Below are positions 24,783 through 33,862 of a stretch of DNA of 64,000 bases, in pieces (position 1 is the first letter of the stretch; every line of letters begins with the position of its first letter). Below the pieces are notes generated by a model. The model was not told where the DNA came from, made no database searches, and was given only the letters and a program-made list of their open reading frames with translations. Both the position numbers and the translations under genes were made by a program. Origin of the DNA: Bacillota bacterium. Lineage in GTDB: Bacteria; Bacillota; Clostridia; Oscillospirales; Oscillospiraceae. The stretch is taken from positions 1 through 64,000 of the forward strand of contig JAJUHD010000001.1 in assembly GCA_029268085.1 (NCBI GenBank), written 5' to 3'.

Positions 24783-25979
24783 ATGGCAAACGGCGTTTTG
24801 GAATATAACGAGAAACAGCTTGTGCTTCAGGCAAAAATGGGAATTAGGGGAAAATATAAAATATATCCCGAACGTATTTATTTGAACCTTACGAACAGAT
24901 GCAACTTATACTGCGTCATGTGTTCCCACACCTCAAAGGATTATAAAAACAAGACCTACGATGACGCCCTGCCCTTCAGCACTACGCTTGAAGACATAAA
25001 GCGCCTGTTCGAGGGCGGAAATTTCCCGGACGAGCTGCGGCAAAAGCCGATAGAGTTCTGTTCGTTCTCGGGAGAAACATTTTTGAATGTCAATATTTAT
25101 GAAATATTCAGGTACATAAAAGAAGAGTTGCCCTGCTCGAGAATTGCGGTTACATCAAACGGAACTATACCGCCCGTGCGGGACGACATAGTAAAGTATA
25201 TCGACAAGCTTGCGTTTTCGGTGGACGGCAGCACAAAGGAAACCTATGAGGCCATAAGGACTCCCGCCAGCTTTGAAAAGGCAAAAGCCGCGATGGCAAG
25301 ATGGTATGAGGCAAAGCTGAAGCACGAAAGCGAAATAAGCTTCGGCTTCAATGTATGCCTGAGCGGGCTTAACATCCGAGAGCTGCCGGGCATCGTCAGG
25401 CTTGCGCACGAACTGTGCAGGGTCGAAAACGTTTACTGCCAGCCGCTGATTACATACGATAAAACCAAAGAGCTTAAAAAATACGAGCTGAACAATATAG
25501 ATGTCAGGGAAGCGAGGAAGTACCTTGAGGAAGCGGTGAACGCGGCAAGGGATTTAGGCGTTAGGCTCGATATTCAGCAATCCATATGGGATCTGTTGGA
25601 CGACTCCAAGATAACGGAAAACAACAAGCTCGCCGTCGACTTTACAAAGAATCGATACTGTCAGAATCTGCGCTCAAACAGCCTGGTGCTGACGCATGAC
25701 AGCAAGCTCAGGTATCTTTGTTCGTTCATGCATATGGACCAGCAGAGGGAGCTGATGAACAAATATAACATTCCTGCCGGCGGAAACATGATGGATCTGC
25801 TCAATTCGCCGCAAATGTGGAAGCTCAGGAAAGACTTTATTGAAGGCAAATGCCTCGGGTATTGCGGAAAGTGCCTTTACGGCCAGTCCGGCTACAATCA
25901 GCTCTCGACATCAAAAATCCCCGAAGAGGTAAAGGACGAAGGATTTTTGGCAGGATTGCTGTCGCGCTTCAAAAAATAG
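24783..25979 (+). CDS. radical SAM/SPASM domain protein
   Basis: 398 residues. The radical SAM cluster motif CxxxCxxC is at Cys40, Cys44 and Cys47, the SAM-binding GGE strand appears as FSGETFLN, and a C-terminal SPASM-like region carries further cysteines (YCQNLRSN, LRYLCSF, GYCGKCLYG) able to hold auxiliary clusters. It starts 2 bp after the cytidylyltransferase. Members in surface-polysaccharide loci often have no assigned reaction; it may modify a sugar, a nucleotide sugar or a protein acceptor. An oxygen-sensitive enzyme fits an anaerobe. Confidence 0.8.
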   Translation: MANGVLEYNEKQLVLQAKMGIRGKYKIYPERIYLNLTNRCNLYCVMCSHTSKDYKNKTYDDALPFSTTLEDIKRLFEGGNFPDELRQKPIEFCSFSGETFLNVNIYEIFRYIKEELPCSRIAVTSNGTIPPVRDDIVKYIDKLAFSVDGSTKETYEAIRTPASFEKAKAAMARWYEAKLKHESEISFGFNVCLSGLNIRELPGIVRLAHELCRVENVYCQPLITYDKTKELKKYELNNIDVREARKYLEEAVNAARDLGVRLDIQQSIWDLLDDSKITENNKLAVDFTKNRYCQNLRSNSLVLTHDSKLRYLCSFMHMDQQRELMNKYNIPAGGNMMDLLNSPQMWKLRKDFIEGKCLGYCGKCLYGQSGYNQLSTSKIPEEVKDEGFLAGLLSRFKK

Positions 25980-25994
25980 TATTGGAGAGAGCAT

Positions 25995-27092
25995 ATGAAA
26001 ATACCTTTTTCAACATTTGAGCATATGCATAACAGCATAAAGCCCGAGATGACGGCGGCTTTCGAACGCTGCTATAATAAAGGCTGGTTTATTCAGGGAG
26101 AAGAATACGATGCCTTTGAGCGCGAATTTGCAGCTTACTGCGGCGCAAAATACGGAGTCGGAGTCGGAAACGGCATGGACGCCATTTACCTTATTCTGCG
26201 AGGCCTGGACATCGGCGAGGGGGACGAGGTCATAGTGCCCTCGCATACTTTCATTGCAACGGCCCTGGCCGTAATATACGCAGGGGCCACCCCTGTTTTC
26301 TGCGAGGTGGACGAGGAAAGCTTCAACATAGACCCCGAAAAAATTCCCGCCTGCATTACTGAAAAGACAAGGGCCATAATAGCCGTGCACCTTTACGGTC
26401 AGACTGCCGACATGGACAGGATAAACGAGATAGCCAAACAAAAGGGACTGTATGTAATAGAAGACGCGGCGCAATCGCACGGCGCGCTGTACAAAGGAAA
26501 GAGGGCAGGCGCTTTGAGCGATGCGGCCGCTTTCAGCTTTTATCCGGGCAAAAATCTGGGGGCGCTAGGAGACGGCGGCGCGGTGGTGACCGACAACAAG
26601 GAGCTTGCGGATAAAATACACGCGCTTTGCTGCTACGGCTCCGTAAAAAAGTATGTCCACATATATAAAGGAGTCAACTCCAGGCTTGATGAAATGCAGG
26701 CGGCTTTTCTGAGAGTCAAATTAAGGCATCTGGACGAGTGGACGGAGGAAAGGAAAATTACGGCCGAAAAGTATTCGCGCCTTATAACAAACCCTTTGAT
26801 AAAGCTTCCAAGGGTACAAGAGGACTGCGAACACGTCTGGTATGTATACGCGATACGCTGCCGCGAGAGGGACAGGCTGCAGAAGCATCTTGAGGAAAGA
26901 GGAATAGGCACTATAATACATTATCCCATACCTATGCATCTGCACGAAGCCTTTCGCGATATGGGATACAAAAAGGGAGACTATAAAACCGCCGAGGAAA
27001 TTTCGGATACAGTCTTAAGCATACCCTTGTATATTGGCATGGGCGACGAGGAAATAAAATATGTGGCTGATTCCATAAACAGCTTCAGATAG
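25995..27092 (+). CDS. dTDP-3-amino-3,6-dideoxyhexose aminotransferase (FdtB/QdtB-like, DegT family)
   Basis: 365 residues, full DegT/DnrJ/EryC1/StrS length. Features: VGVGNGMDAIYLILR, EVIVPSHTFIAT, VIEDAAQSHGA and the Schiff-base lysine in FYPGKNLGALGDGG (about residue 186), then NSRLDEMQAAFL. The sequence fits FdtB/QdtB enzymes that aminate the 3-keto product of the ketoisomerase using glutamate. GGAGAG precedes the start. Together with the genes at 14036, 14908, 22428 and 21574 it completes a route to a dTDP-3-formamido-3,6-dideoxyhexose. Confidence 0.88.
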   Translation: MKIPFSTFEHMHNSIKPEMTAAFERCYNKGWFIQGEEYDAFEREFAAYCGAKYGVGVGNGMDAIYLILRGLDIGEGDEVIVPSHTFIATALAVIYAGATPVFCEVDEESFNIDPEKIPACITEKTRAIIAVHLYGQTADMDRINEIAKQKGLYVIEDAAQSHGALYKGKRAGALSDAAAFSFYPGKNLGALGDGGAVVTDNKELADKIHALCCYGSVKKYVHIYKGVNSRLDEMQAAFLRVKLRHLDEWTEERKITAEKYSRLITNPLIKLPRVQEDCEHVWYVYAIRCRERDRLQKHLEERGIGTIIHYPIPMHLHEAFRDMGYKKGDYKTAEEISDTVLSIPLYIGMGDEEIKYVADSINSFR

Positions 27093-27190
27093 AAGGCGCC
27101 TCCTCTATTTTAGCTGCGCAGACAATTATTTCTTTTGCTTTTCGGTTGATTTTATGGAACCATAAAGCGGAGGAACATTTGGGGAACGAT

Positions 27191-28243
27191 ATGGATTATT
27201 TGAACGGATTGATAAGGATATCAAACTATGCCGGCATACGTCAGGACATAGTGCAGGCCGGAGGCGGTAATTCCTCCGTCAAGATTTCGGACAAGGTGAT
27301 GCTGATAAAATCTTCGGGATTCCAATTGGCTGAAATGACGCCGGAGAGCGGGTATTCTGAGGTGAATTATAAAATAATTGCCGACTATTTCCTGAATTTA
27401 AGTAATGAATTTGAGAAGAGAACAGAAAAAGAGCTTCTGGAAACAGCGTATTTAAGAGGCGGGCGCCCTTCAATAGAAACTTTTTTGCATTCGATAACGG
27501 GCACCTTCACTCTTCATACGCATCCCGTCGTAGTCAATGCTCTTGTCTCGCGCTGCGGAGGGATGGAGACGCTTAAAAGCATCTTTCCGGACGCTTTTTT
27601 TACAGGATACGCAAAGCCGGGCATGGAGCTTGCTGAAGAGTATTTTTCCGCCTATATGTCGCAGAGGGAAAGCGACAAAGACGTGGCCGAGGTAGTCTTC
27701 CTGAAGAATCACGGTCTTATCGTTAGCGCCGAAACCCCTGAAGAGGTTATCGAAAAGCATGAAGCCGTTCTGAAAACGATCGAGAAGCATTTGGATTGCG
27801 ATATGTCAGCGTTCCATAACGCAACATATTTGAATCAATCGCTGGAGAGCATATACGGACATGGCGTGGTGTGGACTGTAAACGACAAGCATGTTCTGGA
27901 CGAGTTCCGGCGCAGCGACGGGAAAATGTGGAATTACGGTTTTTGTCCCGATTGCCTGGTTTACTGCGGCAAGGCCCCGCTTATTATTGAAGACGAGAAT
28001 CCTGCGTCTGCGGTAAAAGAGCATCAAATCAGATTCGGCAAACCTTCTGTTATAGTTTATAAGGGCAATATATACATATATGCCGCTTCTATGAAGAAGG
28101 CGCTGGAGACTCAAGCCGTCCTCAGCTTCAGCGCCCAGGTTTCCGCGCTGAACTCGGGGCGCCGGTGCGAGTTTCTTTGCGAAGAAGATCAGAACCGGAT
28201 TTTGAACTGGGAAAGCGAGAAGTATCGGCAAAACATCAGGTGA
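27191..28243 (+). CDS. class II aldolase/adducin-family protein
   Basis: 350 residues. The metal-binding histidines of zinc-dependent class II aldolases are visible in TLHTHPVVVNAL and in FLKNHGLIVSA, and the N-terminal phosphate-binding GGGNSSVK matches rhamnulose/fuculose-phosphate aldolases. The C-terminal third (about 230-350) with CPDCLVYC is an extension typical of long forms. The start at 27191 follows GGGG at 6 nt; the frame opens earlier at a TTG (27146). It lies before two nucleotidyltransferases, so it may supply or consume the sugar phosphate they activate. Confidence 0.75.
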   Translation: MDYLNGLIRISNYAGIRQDIVQAGGGNSSVKISDKVMLIKSSGFQLAEMTPESGYSEVNYKIIADYFLNLSNEFEKRTEKELLETAYLRGGRPSIETFLHSITGTFTLHTHPVVVNALVSRCGGMETLKSIFPDAFFTGYAKPGMELAEEYFSAYMSQRESDKDVAEVVFLKNHGLIVSAETPEEVIEKHEAVLKTIEKHLDCDMSAFHNATYLNQSLESIYGHGVVWTVNDKHVLDEFRRSDGKMWNYGFCPDCLVYCGKAPLIIEDENPASAVKEHQIRFGKPSVIVYKGNIYIYAASMKKALETQAVLSFSAQVSALNSGRRCEFLCEEDQNRILNWESEKYRQNIR

Positions 28244-28255
28244 CGAGGGGAAAAC

Positions 28256-29035
28256 ATGAAAATAATCATACCCATGACCGGATACGGCTCAAGATTTGTG
28301 GCGGCGGGATATAAGGAACTGAAGCCGTTTATAAATGTGCTCGGAAAGCCTGTAATCCAATGGATTGTTCAGGGCATGTATCCGGGCGAAGAGGATATAC
28401 TGTTCATTTGCAGGAAAGAGCATCTTCAGGCAGACAAGGCGATGGAGAGAAATCTTCTTGAAATCGCCCCGACGGCGTCTATTTATGCTGTTGACGACTG
28501 GGTCAAGCTGGGACCGGTTTACGACGTTCTCCGCGCAGGCGATGAGATTGAAGACGACAAGCCCTGTATTATAAACTACTGCGACTTTTATATGCGCTGG
28601 GATTGGAAAAAGTTTGAGAGCGAATTTATAGCAAGGGGGTGCGAAGGGAGCGTTCCCTGCTACACAGGCTTTCACCCGAACCTTATTCCCGAAAAAAACC
28701 TATATGCTTCGTGCCTGACGGATTCCTCGGACAACCTTATTGAAATCAGGGAAAAGTACTCGTTTGAGAAAGACAAGTTCAAGGCAAAGCATTCGCCGGG
28801 AGTATATTGCTTCAAAACAGGCGCCATCCTCAAAAAGTATTGCCGTATTCTTGTGGAAAGCGGGCAGACCGTAAAAGGAGAATATTATGCAAGCATGCCG
28901 TATAATTTTATGGTCAAAGACGGCCTTAAGGTATGGGTTCCGACAAACGTTGAATACTTTTGCCAATGGGGAACACCCGAGGATCTGAGCGAATTTTTAT
29001 TCTGGGTAAATACGGTTAGAGGTTTCAAGAAATGA
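28256..29035 (+). CDS. sugar-phosphate nucleotidyltransferase-like protein, first of a tandem pair
   Basis: 259 residues of the NTP-transferase fold: N-terminal IIIPMTGYGSRFVAAGY (a variant of GGxGxR), KPVIQWIV, a D-containing metal loop YCDFYMRWDW and a C-terminal WGTPEDL. It is shorter than RfbA. The nucleotide and sugar are unknown. It overlaps the next gene (ATGA), which is a diverged paralogue. Confidence 0.7.
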   Translation: MKIIIPMTGYGSRFVAAGYKELKPFINVLGKPVIQWIVQGMYPGEEDILFICRKEHLQADKAMERNLLEIAPTASIYAVDDWVKLGPVYDVLRAGDEIEDDKPCIINYCDFYMRWDWKKFESEFIARGCEGSVPCYTGFHPNLIPEKNLYASCLTDSSDNLIEIREKYSFEKDKFKAKHSPGVYCFKTGAILKKYCRILVESGQTVKGEYYASMPYNFMVKDGLKVWVPTNVEYFCQWGTPEDLSEFLFWVNTVRGFKK

Positions 29036-29841
29036 ATATTATAATTCCAATGGCCGGAGCCGGCCAGCGTTTCCTGGACGCTGGCTATAAAATGCATAAA
29101 CCGGCAATACCCACGACGGACAGGGCTACCGGAAAAATGCTTCCCATGGTCGTATGCGCGGTAAAGGATCTTCCCGGTAAGCATGATAACGGAGAAAATA
29201 TCACCTTCATAGACCGGGATTTTCACAAGAGAGACGGCGTTGAAGAGGAAATAAAAAGGCATTTTCCAAAGGCCGAGTTCATTACCGTCGATGAACTGAC
29301 AGAGGGACAGGCCTGCACCTGCCTTTTGGCGAAAGAGAAGATAAACAATAGCGAACCCCTGCTGATCGCCGGCTGCGACAACGGTATGGTCATGGATCCT
29401 GAAAAATTCGAGGCCATGACAAAAGCGTGCGATGTACTCGTGTTTACATACAGGAACAATGAGGCGGTGCTAAAAAACCCCAACGCCTACGGCTGGGTAA
29501 TAACGGACGAATCGGGCAGGGCGACCGGGGTGTCTGTTAAAAAGGCCATCTCCGAAAGCCCTATGAATGATCACGCGATAGTAGCGACCTTCTGGTTTAG
29601 AAGAGGCAGCATGTTTGTCGATGCGGCAGAAAAAATGATTATTGAAAACGACAGGATAAACAACGAATTTTATGTGGACCAGGCGATCAAATATTGTATT
29701 TTATCGGGCTTTGACGTGCGCGTTTTTGAAATAGACCGCTATATCTGCTGGGGCACTCCGCGCGACTATGAAGATTACCAGAACACCATAAAATACTGGC
29801 GGGGTTTTTTATCGGAAGAAGGACTTATAGATAAAGATTAA
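29032..29841 (+). CDS. sugar-phosphate nucleotidyltransferase-like protein, second of a tandem pair
   Basis: 269 residues. The start IIIPMAGAGQRFLDAGYKMHKP parallels the preceding protein, and the middle (AGCDNGMVMDPEKF) and end (YICWGTPRDYEDYQNT) are aligned with it too, but the body differs. Two overlapping members suggest either a heteromeric enzyme or two activated sugars. The donor nucleotide is unknown. Confidence 0.7.
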   Translation: MNIIIPMAGAGQRFLDAGYKMHKPAIPTTDRATGKMLPMVVCAVKDLPGKHDNGENITFIDRDFHKRDGVEEEIKRHFPKAEFITVDELTEGQACTCLLAKEKINNSEPLLIAGCDNGMVMDPEKFEAMTKACDVLVFTYRNNEAVLKNPNAYGWVITDESGRATGVSVKKAISESPMNDHAIVATFWFRRGSMFVDAAEKMIIENDRINNEFYVDQAIKYCILSGFDVRVFEIDRYICWGTPRDYEDYQNTIKYWRGFLSEEGLIDKD

Positions 29842-29854
29842 AGGTGATGGCTTC

Positions 29855-31918
29855 ATGAAACGATTAAAAAGCAGGTTTCATATATTTATGATAGCTATGG
29901 TAATAATAAAGCTTGTGCTGTCAGGTTTTTTCTCTTCCGATTATCAAAACAGGATGTTCATGCCTTTTGTTGCGCAGTTTCTGAATTCGAATGCAAACCC
30001 TTACAGCTACTATTACTCAAACGGCATGCTCGCGTCATTCCCTTACCCGCCTGTGATGCTTTTTGTTGAAAGCATAGGCGGGATCCTTGTAAGGCTTTTT
30101 TCATACGCACCTTTATTTATTAAAAATATACTTTTTAAGCTTCCGAGCCTGATTTTTGATTTTATAGGTCTTTATTATTTGATGCTCATCTGCAAGGGCA
30201 AGAGAAAGTATGTGGCGGTTCTGTATTTTGCGTCGCCAATAATACTTTTTGCCGTTTACATGCACGGTCAGCTTGATTTGATACCGACCGCATTTTTAAT
30301 CGGAGCTATCTACTACATTACGAGCAGCACCAAGAGAAACCAGCTTTATTATGTCCTTTTGATGACGGCAGCTCTTTCAACAAAACTGCACATTCTCGCA
30401 GTAATCCCGCTTATGTTTCTATACATATATAAAAAATATGGTTTTGCAAGGGCTTGCCTGCTCGTTGCGGCGCCCCTTGCGGCGACTGTGCTGATAATGC
30501 TTCCGTTCTGGGGCGAGGGCTTCGTAAAAACCGTGATTTTCAACGCCGAACAGAATATATTGAGCGAAGTATACATCAGTTATAAGGATATTAAGATATA
30601 TCTGCCTATTCTGGCCGTACTGCTTCTTTATCTGAACGCATTCAGGATAGAGAAAATGAATAAGGACCTGCTCATAAGCTTTTGCGGCGTTCTTTTTTCC
30701 ATTTTCCTCGCGCTTATTCCGCCCATGCCCGGCTGGTTTGTTTGGGTTGTGCCATTTATCATGATCTTTTTTGTGGGAGTTAAGGAAAACAAGTACAAAA
30801 CACTGGCGCTCTACGCCGGATTTGTCAGCTTGTATATCGTATATTTCGCGTTTTTCCACAGGACAGAATTTACGGATTTATATTTCTTGAACTTCAGTCT
30901 GCAAGGTATGAAGCAGGACTCTGTTCTTTACAGAAATATAGTATTTACAGGCCTGACCGCCATGATGATAGCGGTTACCTGGTGCATGTACCAGTTCGGA
31001 GTTGCAAGCAACGCTTTTTATAAAAGGAGGAATCTGCCTTTCACGATAGGCATTTCCGGCGACAGCGGCAGCGGTAAGAGCCATTTGCTTTCCACTATTG
31101 AGGATCTTTTAGGAAACAGGAACATTCTTTGCATTGAAGGCGACGGCGACCATCGCTGGGAGAGAAGCGACGAGGTCTGGAATAACATCACCCAGCTTAA
31201 TCCCAAAGCAAATTATCTTTATCGTCAGGCGAAAGACATAGAAGTCCTTAGAAGCGGGCAATATGTAAAAAGAGTAGAATACGATCATAATACAGGCAAG
31301 TTTACAGACGAGAAAAAAATTGTACCCAGAAATTACATCATCATTTCGGGCCTGCATTCGTTTTATCTCCCGCAGATGCGCAATCTTCTGGATCTTAAAA
31401 TATATATGGATACCCAGGAAAGCCTGAGAAGGTATTGGAAAATCGAGAGGGACACGAGAGTCAGAGGCTATTCTGTCGAGCAGACCCTGCTTCTGATAGA
31501 AAAAAGAATCCCTGACGCCGAAAGGTACATTTATCCTCAGAAAAAGTATGCCGACCTCATCATTTCATACTTCGACGATAATTTGACGGATCCTGCAAGG
31601 CTGGATTATAAGGTGTCTATGCGTATGTGTCTCCGTCTGAGCACCTCCATCGATGTCGAAACGATTATAGAAAAGCTGTCGGAGAGCAATGTGATAATCG
31701 AGCAGGAATTCGAGGAGGATTTGAAATACCAGACCATAAAATTCAACGGGGACAAACTGAATGAGATTTCGGTTGACTTTCAGAGCATAGCCGAATCTGC
31801 GATTCCGCAGCTGGATGAGCTTCTTATAGGTTCGCCGAAATGGGACAGTGGAATTAACGGCATTATACAGCTCTTTGTGCTGCTTATCATAAGCAATAAG
31901 ATGAGAGGCGAAATGTAG
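29855..31918 (+). CDS. membrane glycosyltransferase-like protein fused to a uridine-kinase/PRK-like domain
   Basis: 687 residues in two parts. Residues 1-390 form about ten membrane helices of a GT-C type polyprenyl-phosphate-dependent transferase (first loop NANPYSYYYSNGMLASFPYPPVM, later loop MHGQLDLIPTAF). Residues about 395-615 are a cytosolic P-loop kinase of the uridine kinase/phosphoribulokinase family: Walker A GISGDSGSGKS, FEGDGDHRWER-like acidic loop and the ISGLHSFY strand. The join is in one frame without a stop, and a single ribosome site (AGGTGATGG) serves it. Kinase substrate and purpose are unknown. A hydrophobic C-terminal tail follows. Confidence 0.75.
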   Translation: MKRLKSRFHIFMIAMVIIKLVLSGFFSSDYQNRMFMPFVAQFLNSNANPYSYYYSNGMLASFPYPPVMLFVESIGGILVRLFSYAPLFIKNILFKLPSLIFDFIGLYYLMLICKGKRKYVAVLYFASPIILFAVYMHGQLDLIPTAFLIGAIYYITSSTKRNQLYYVLLMTAALSTKLHILAVIPLMFLYIYKKYGFARACLLVAAPLAATVLIMLPFWGEGFVKTVIFNAEQNILSEVYISYKDIKIYLPILAVLLLYLNAFRIEKMNKDLLISFCGVLFSIFLALIPPMPGWFVWVVPFIMIFFVGVKENKYKTLALYAGFVSLYIVYFAFFHRTEFTDLYFLNFSLQGMKQDSVLYRNIVFTGLTAMMIAVTWCMYQFGVASNAFYKRRNLPFTIGISGDSGSGKSHLLSTIEDLLGNRNILCIEGDGDHRWERSDEVWNNITQLNPKANYLYRQAKDIEVLRSGQYVKRVEYDHNTGKFTDEKKIVPRNYIIISGLHSFYLPQMRNLLDLKIYMDTQESLRRYWKIERDTRVRGYSVEQTLLLIEKRIPDAERYIYPQKKYADLIISYFDDNLTDPARLDYKVSMRMCLRLSTSIDVETIIEKLSESNVIIEQEFEEDLKYQTIKFNGDKLNEISVDFQSIAESAIPQLDELLIGSPKWDSGINGIIQLFVLLIISNKMRGEM

Positions 31919-32085
31919 CCTGCGCCGACGAGGCTTATAGAAATCGCGATTATCAGTTTCCATTCAAATGCTGATTTATGATATAAAGCGGATTGAGGAA
32001 TATTCGCCCTAATATCAAAGCAACGGTAAAACTGCAGGCAGATTAATAAGATGAACTTCAATACAATCAATAAGGGAAAAGCAAT

Positions 32086-32739
32086 ATGATAAAAGCGGTA
32101 ATATTCGATTTGGACGGCACTCTATATGACTATGACAAAGCCCATGCATCGGCTGTCGAAGGCCTTTTCTGCGAAGCAAGCAGATTATTGAGCATCGGCA
32201 AAAATGATTTCGCCGATGCTTTCGAGTGGGGTAAAAATCAAGTCAAAACGAGGGTTCCCACGCAAGGTGCGTGCCATAACCGCCTGCTTTATATAGAAAA
32301 TGCCCTTGAGTGCTTGGGGTTTAAGCCTGCAATACACGCGCTGGAGCTTTACGAGTCATATTGGAGCACTTTTCTCGGGAATATGCAGCTCCGCCAGGGC
32401 GCAATCGAGCTTTTGAACTATCTGCAGGGCAAGAAAATAAAAATATGCCTGTGCAGCGACATGACTGCGCATATACAATACCGGAAGCTAAAAAAATTAG
32501 AAATTGCTAAATACTTTGACTTTATTGTAACAAGCGAGGAGGCGGGCGTCGAAAAGCCCGACGAAAGGATATTCCGGCTTGCGCTCGGCAAGCTTGGCCT
32601 CGACGCGCGCGAAGCGATTTTCGTGGGCGACAACTTTGAGAGGGACATATCGGGAGCGGCAAACGCCGGCATACAGGCTTTTATTGTAGCACAAAACGAC
32701 GACATTGCCGAACTGATAATGCGAAATCTGCATTCTTAA
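32086..32739 (+). CDS. HAD-superfamily hydrolase
   Basis: 217 residues. HAD motifs in order: DLDGT (I, nucleophile Asp near 9), SDMT (II), the motif III lysine in GVEKPDERIF, and GDNFERDI (IV). The cap is the alpha-helical type found in phosphoglycolate phosphatase-like and haloacid dehalogenase-like enzymes. It is a phosphatase of unknown substrate; in this place a sugar or polyol phosphate is likely. About 165 bp without an obvious gene precede it, so it may start a second transcription unit. Confidence 0.85.
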   Translation: MIKAVIFDLDGTLYDYDKAHASAVEGLFCEASRLLSIGKNDFADAFEWGKNQVKTRVPTQGACHNRLLYIENALECLGFKPAIHALELYESYWSTFLGNMQLRQGAIELLNYLQGKKIKICLCSDMTAHIQYRKLKKLEIAKYFDFIVTSEEAGVEKPDERIFRLALGKLGLDAREAIFVGDNFERDISGAANAGIQAFIVAQNDDIAELIMRNLHS

Positions 32740-32773
32740 ATAAAAGACGAAAAAAGAGGTACTCATAAGAATT

Positions 32774-33157
32774 ATGCACAGCAGTATAAAGTCAAAGGAG
32801 CTGCTCCGTTTTCTCGTGGGCGGCGGCAGCGCGGTAGTGACAGACTACATACTCTACAATCTATTCAGCTCGGCCGGGCTGGGCCTTTCCGCTTCAAAGG
32901 CCATATCCTTCGTCTGCGGAGCCGGGGTGGGCTTTGTCATCAACAAGCTCTGGACGTTTGAAAGCAAAGAGTTTTCAAAAGCAGAAATTTTCAGATACAT
33001 CCTTCTGTATGCCGTTACGGCCACCGTCAATACACTGGTTAATAAAGCCGTACTTTCGATTTTTCATATAAAGCTTATTGCTTTCCTCGGCGCAACAGCC
33101 GTAAGCACGGTATTGAACTTTCTCGGCCAAAAATTCTATGTCTTTAAAAAGGGGTAA
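32774..33157 (+). CDS. GtrA-family membrane protein
   Basis: 127 residues with four predicted membrane helices and the GtrA signature FLVGGGSAVVTDYILYNLF and NFLGQKFYVF. GtrA proteins are thought to help flip polyprenyl-phosphate-linked sugars. A DPM1-like glycosyltransferase follows at 3 bp, the usual GtrA-GtrB pairing, and a GT-C transferase comes two genes later, so these would add a sugar to the glycan outside the membrane. Confidence 0.88.
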   Translation: MHSSIKSKELLRFLVGGGSAVVTDYILYNLFSSAGLGLSASKAISFVCGAGVGFVINKLWTFESKEFSKAEIFRYILLYAVTATVNTLVNKAVLSIFHIKLIAFLGATAVSTVLNFLGQKFYVFKKG

Positions 33158-33160
33158 AAG

Positions 33161-33862
33161 ATGAAGCTTTCAATTGTGATTCCGTGCTATAATGAGGAGA
33201 AAAATATCCCCCTGATAGTGTCGAGGTTTGGAGACATAATAAAAAACGAGGATTTAGAGGTCATTCTGGTCAATAACGGTTCGAGAGACAATTCGCAGAA
33301 AATATTAGACGAACTGCTTCCGCAATACCGTTTTTTCAAGACCGTTGTGGTAGAAATAAATCAGGGTTACGGGTATGGAATACTTCAGGGGCTTAAGGAG
33401 GCAAAGGGTGAGTATATAGGATGGACTCATGCCGATATGCAGACGGACCCTGCGGATGTGTTGAGGGCATATGACATTATCGAAAAAAGCGGGGCGCCCA
33501 ACCTTTTTATTAAAGGGAACCGTAAAAACAGATCGTTATTAGACGCTTTTTTCACTGCCGGCATGAGCGTATTTGAAAGCGTCTATCTCGGGAAGCCCCT
33601 TTATGATATTAATGCTCAGCCGACGATTTTTCCCAGAGCGTTCTACAACGGCTGGCAAAATCCGCCTTATGATTTTTCTTTGGATCTCTATTCTTATTAT
33701 ATGGCTCATGTCTTCGGACTTGAGATTAAACGCTTTCCGGTGTTGTTTCCCAAGCGCATCCACGGCCATTCCAGCTGGAACACCGGACTGGCTTCAAAAT
33801 GGAAGTTTATAAAGAGAACGCTTGACTATTCGGTGAAGCTAAAAAAGGGCGGTATAAGGTGA
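33161..33862 (+). CDS. family 2 glycosyltransferase, DPM1/GtrB-like
   Basis: 233 residues of GT-A fold. Visible: LSIVIPCYNEEKNIP, VNNGSRDNS, NQGYGYGILQGLKEAKGEYIGWTHADMQTDP with the DxD-type aspartates. There is no C-terminal membrane pair, so it is a soluble or peripheral dolichol-phosphate-mannose synthase type. It probably loads a sugar onto undecaprenyl phosphate for the GtrA protein and the GT-C enzyme nearby. AGGGG precedes the ATG. Confidence 0.85.
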   Translation: MKLSIVIPCYNEEKNIPLIVSRFGDIIKNEDLEVILVNNGSRDNSQKILDELLPQYRFFKTVVVEINQGYGYGILQGLKEAKGEYIGWTHADMQTDPADVLRAYDIIEKSGAPNLFIKGNRKNRSLLDAFFTAGMSVFESVYLGKPLYDINAQPTIFPRAFYNGWQNPPYDFSLDLYSYYMAHVFGLEIKRFPVLFPKRIHGHSSWNTGLASKWKFIKRTLDYSVKLKKGGIR

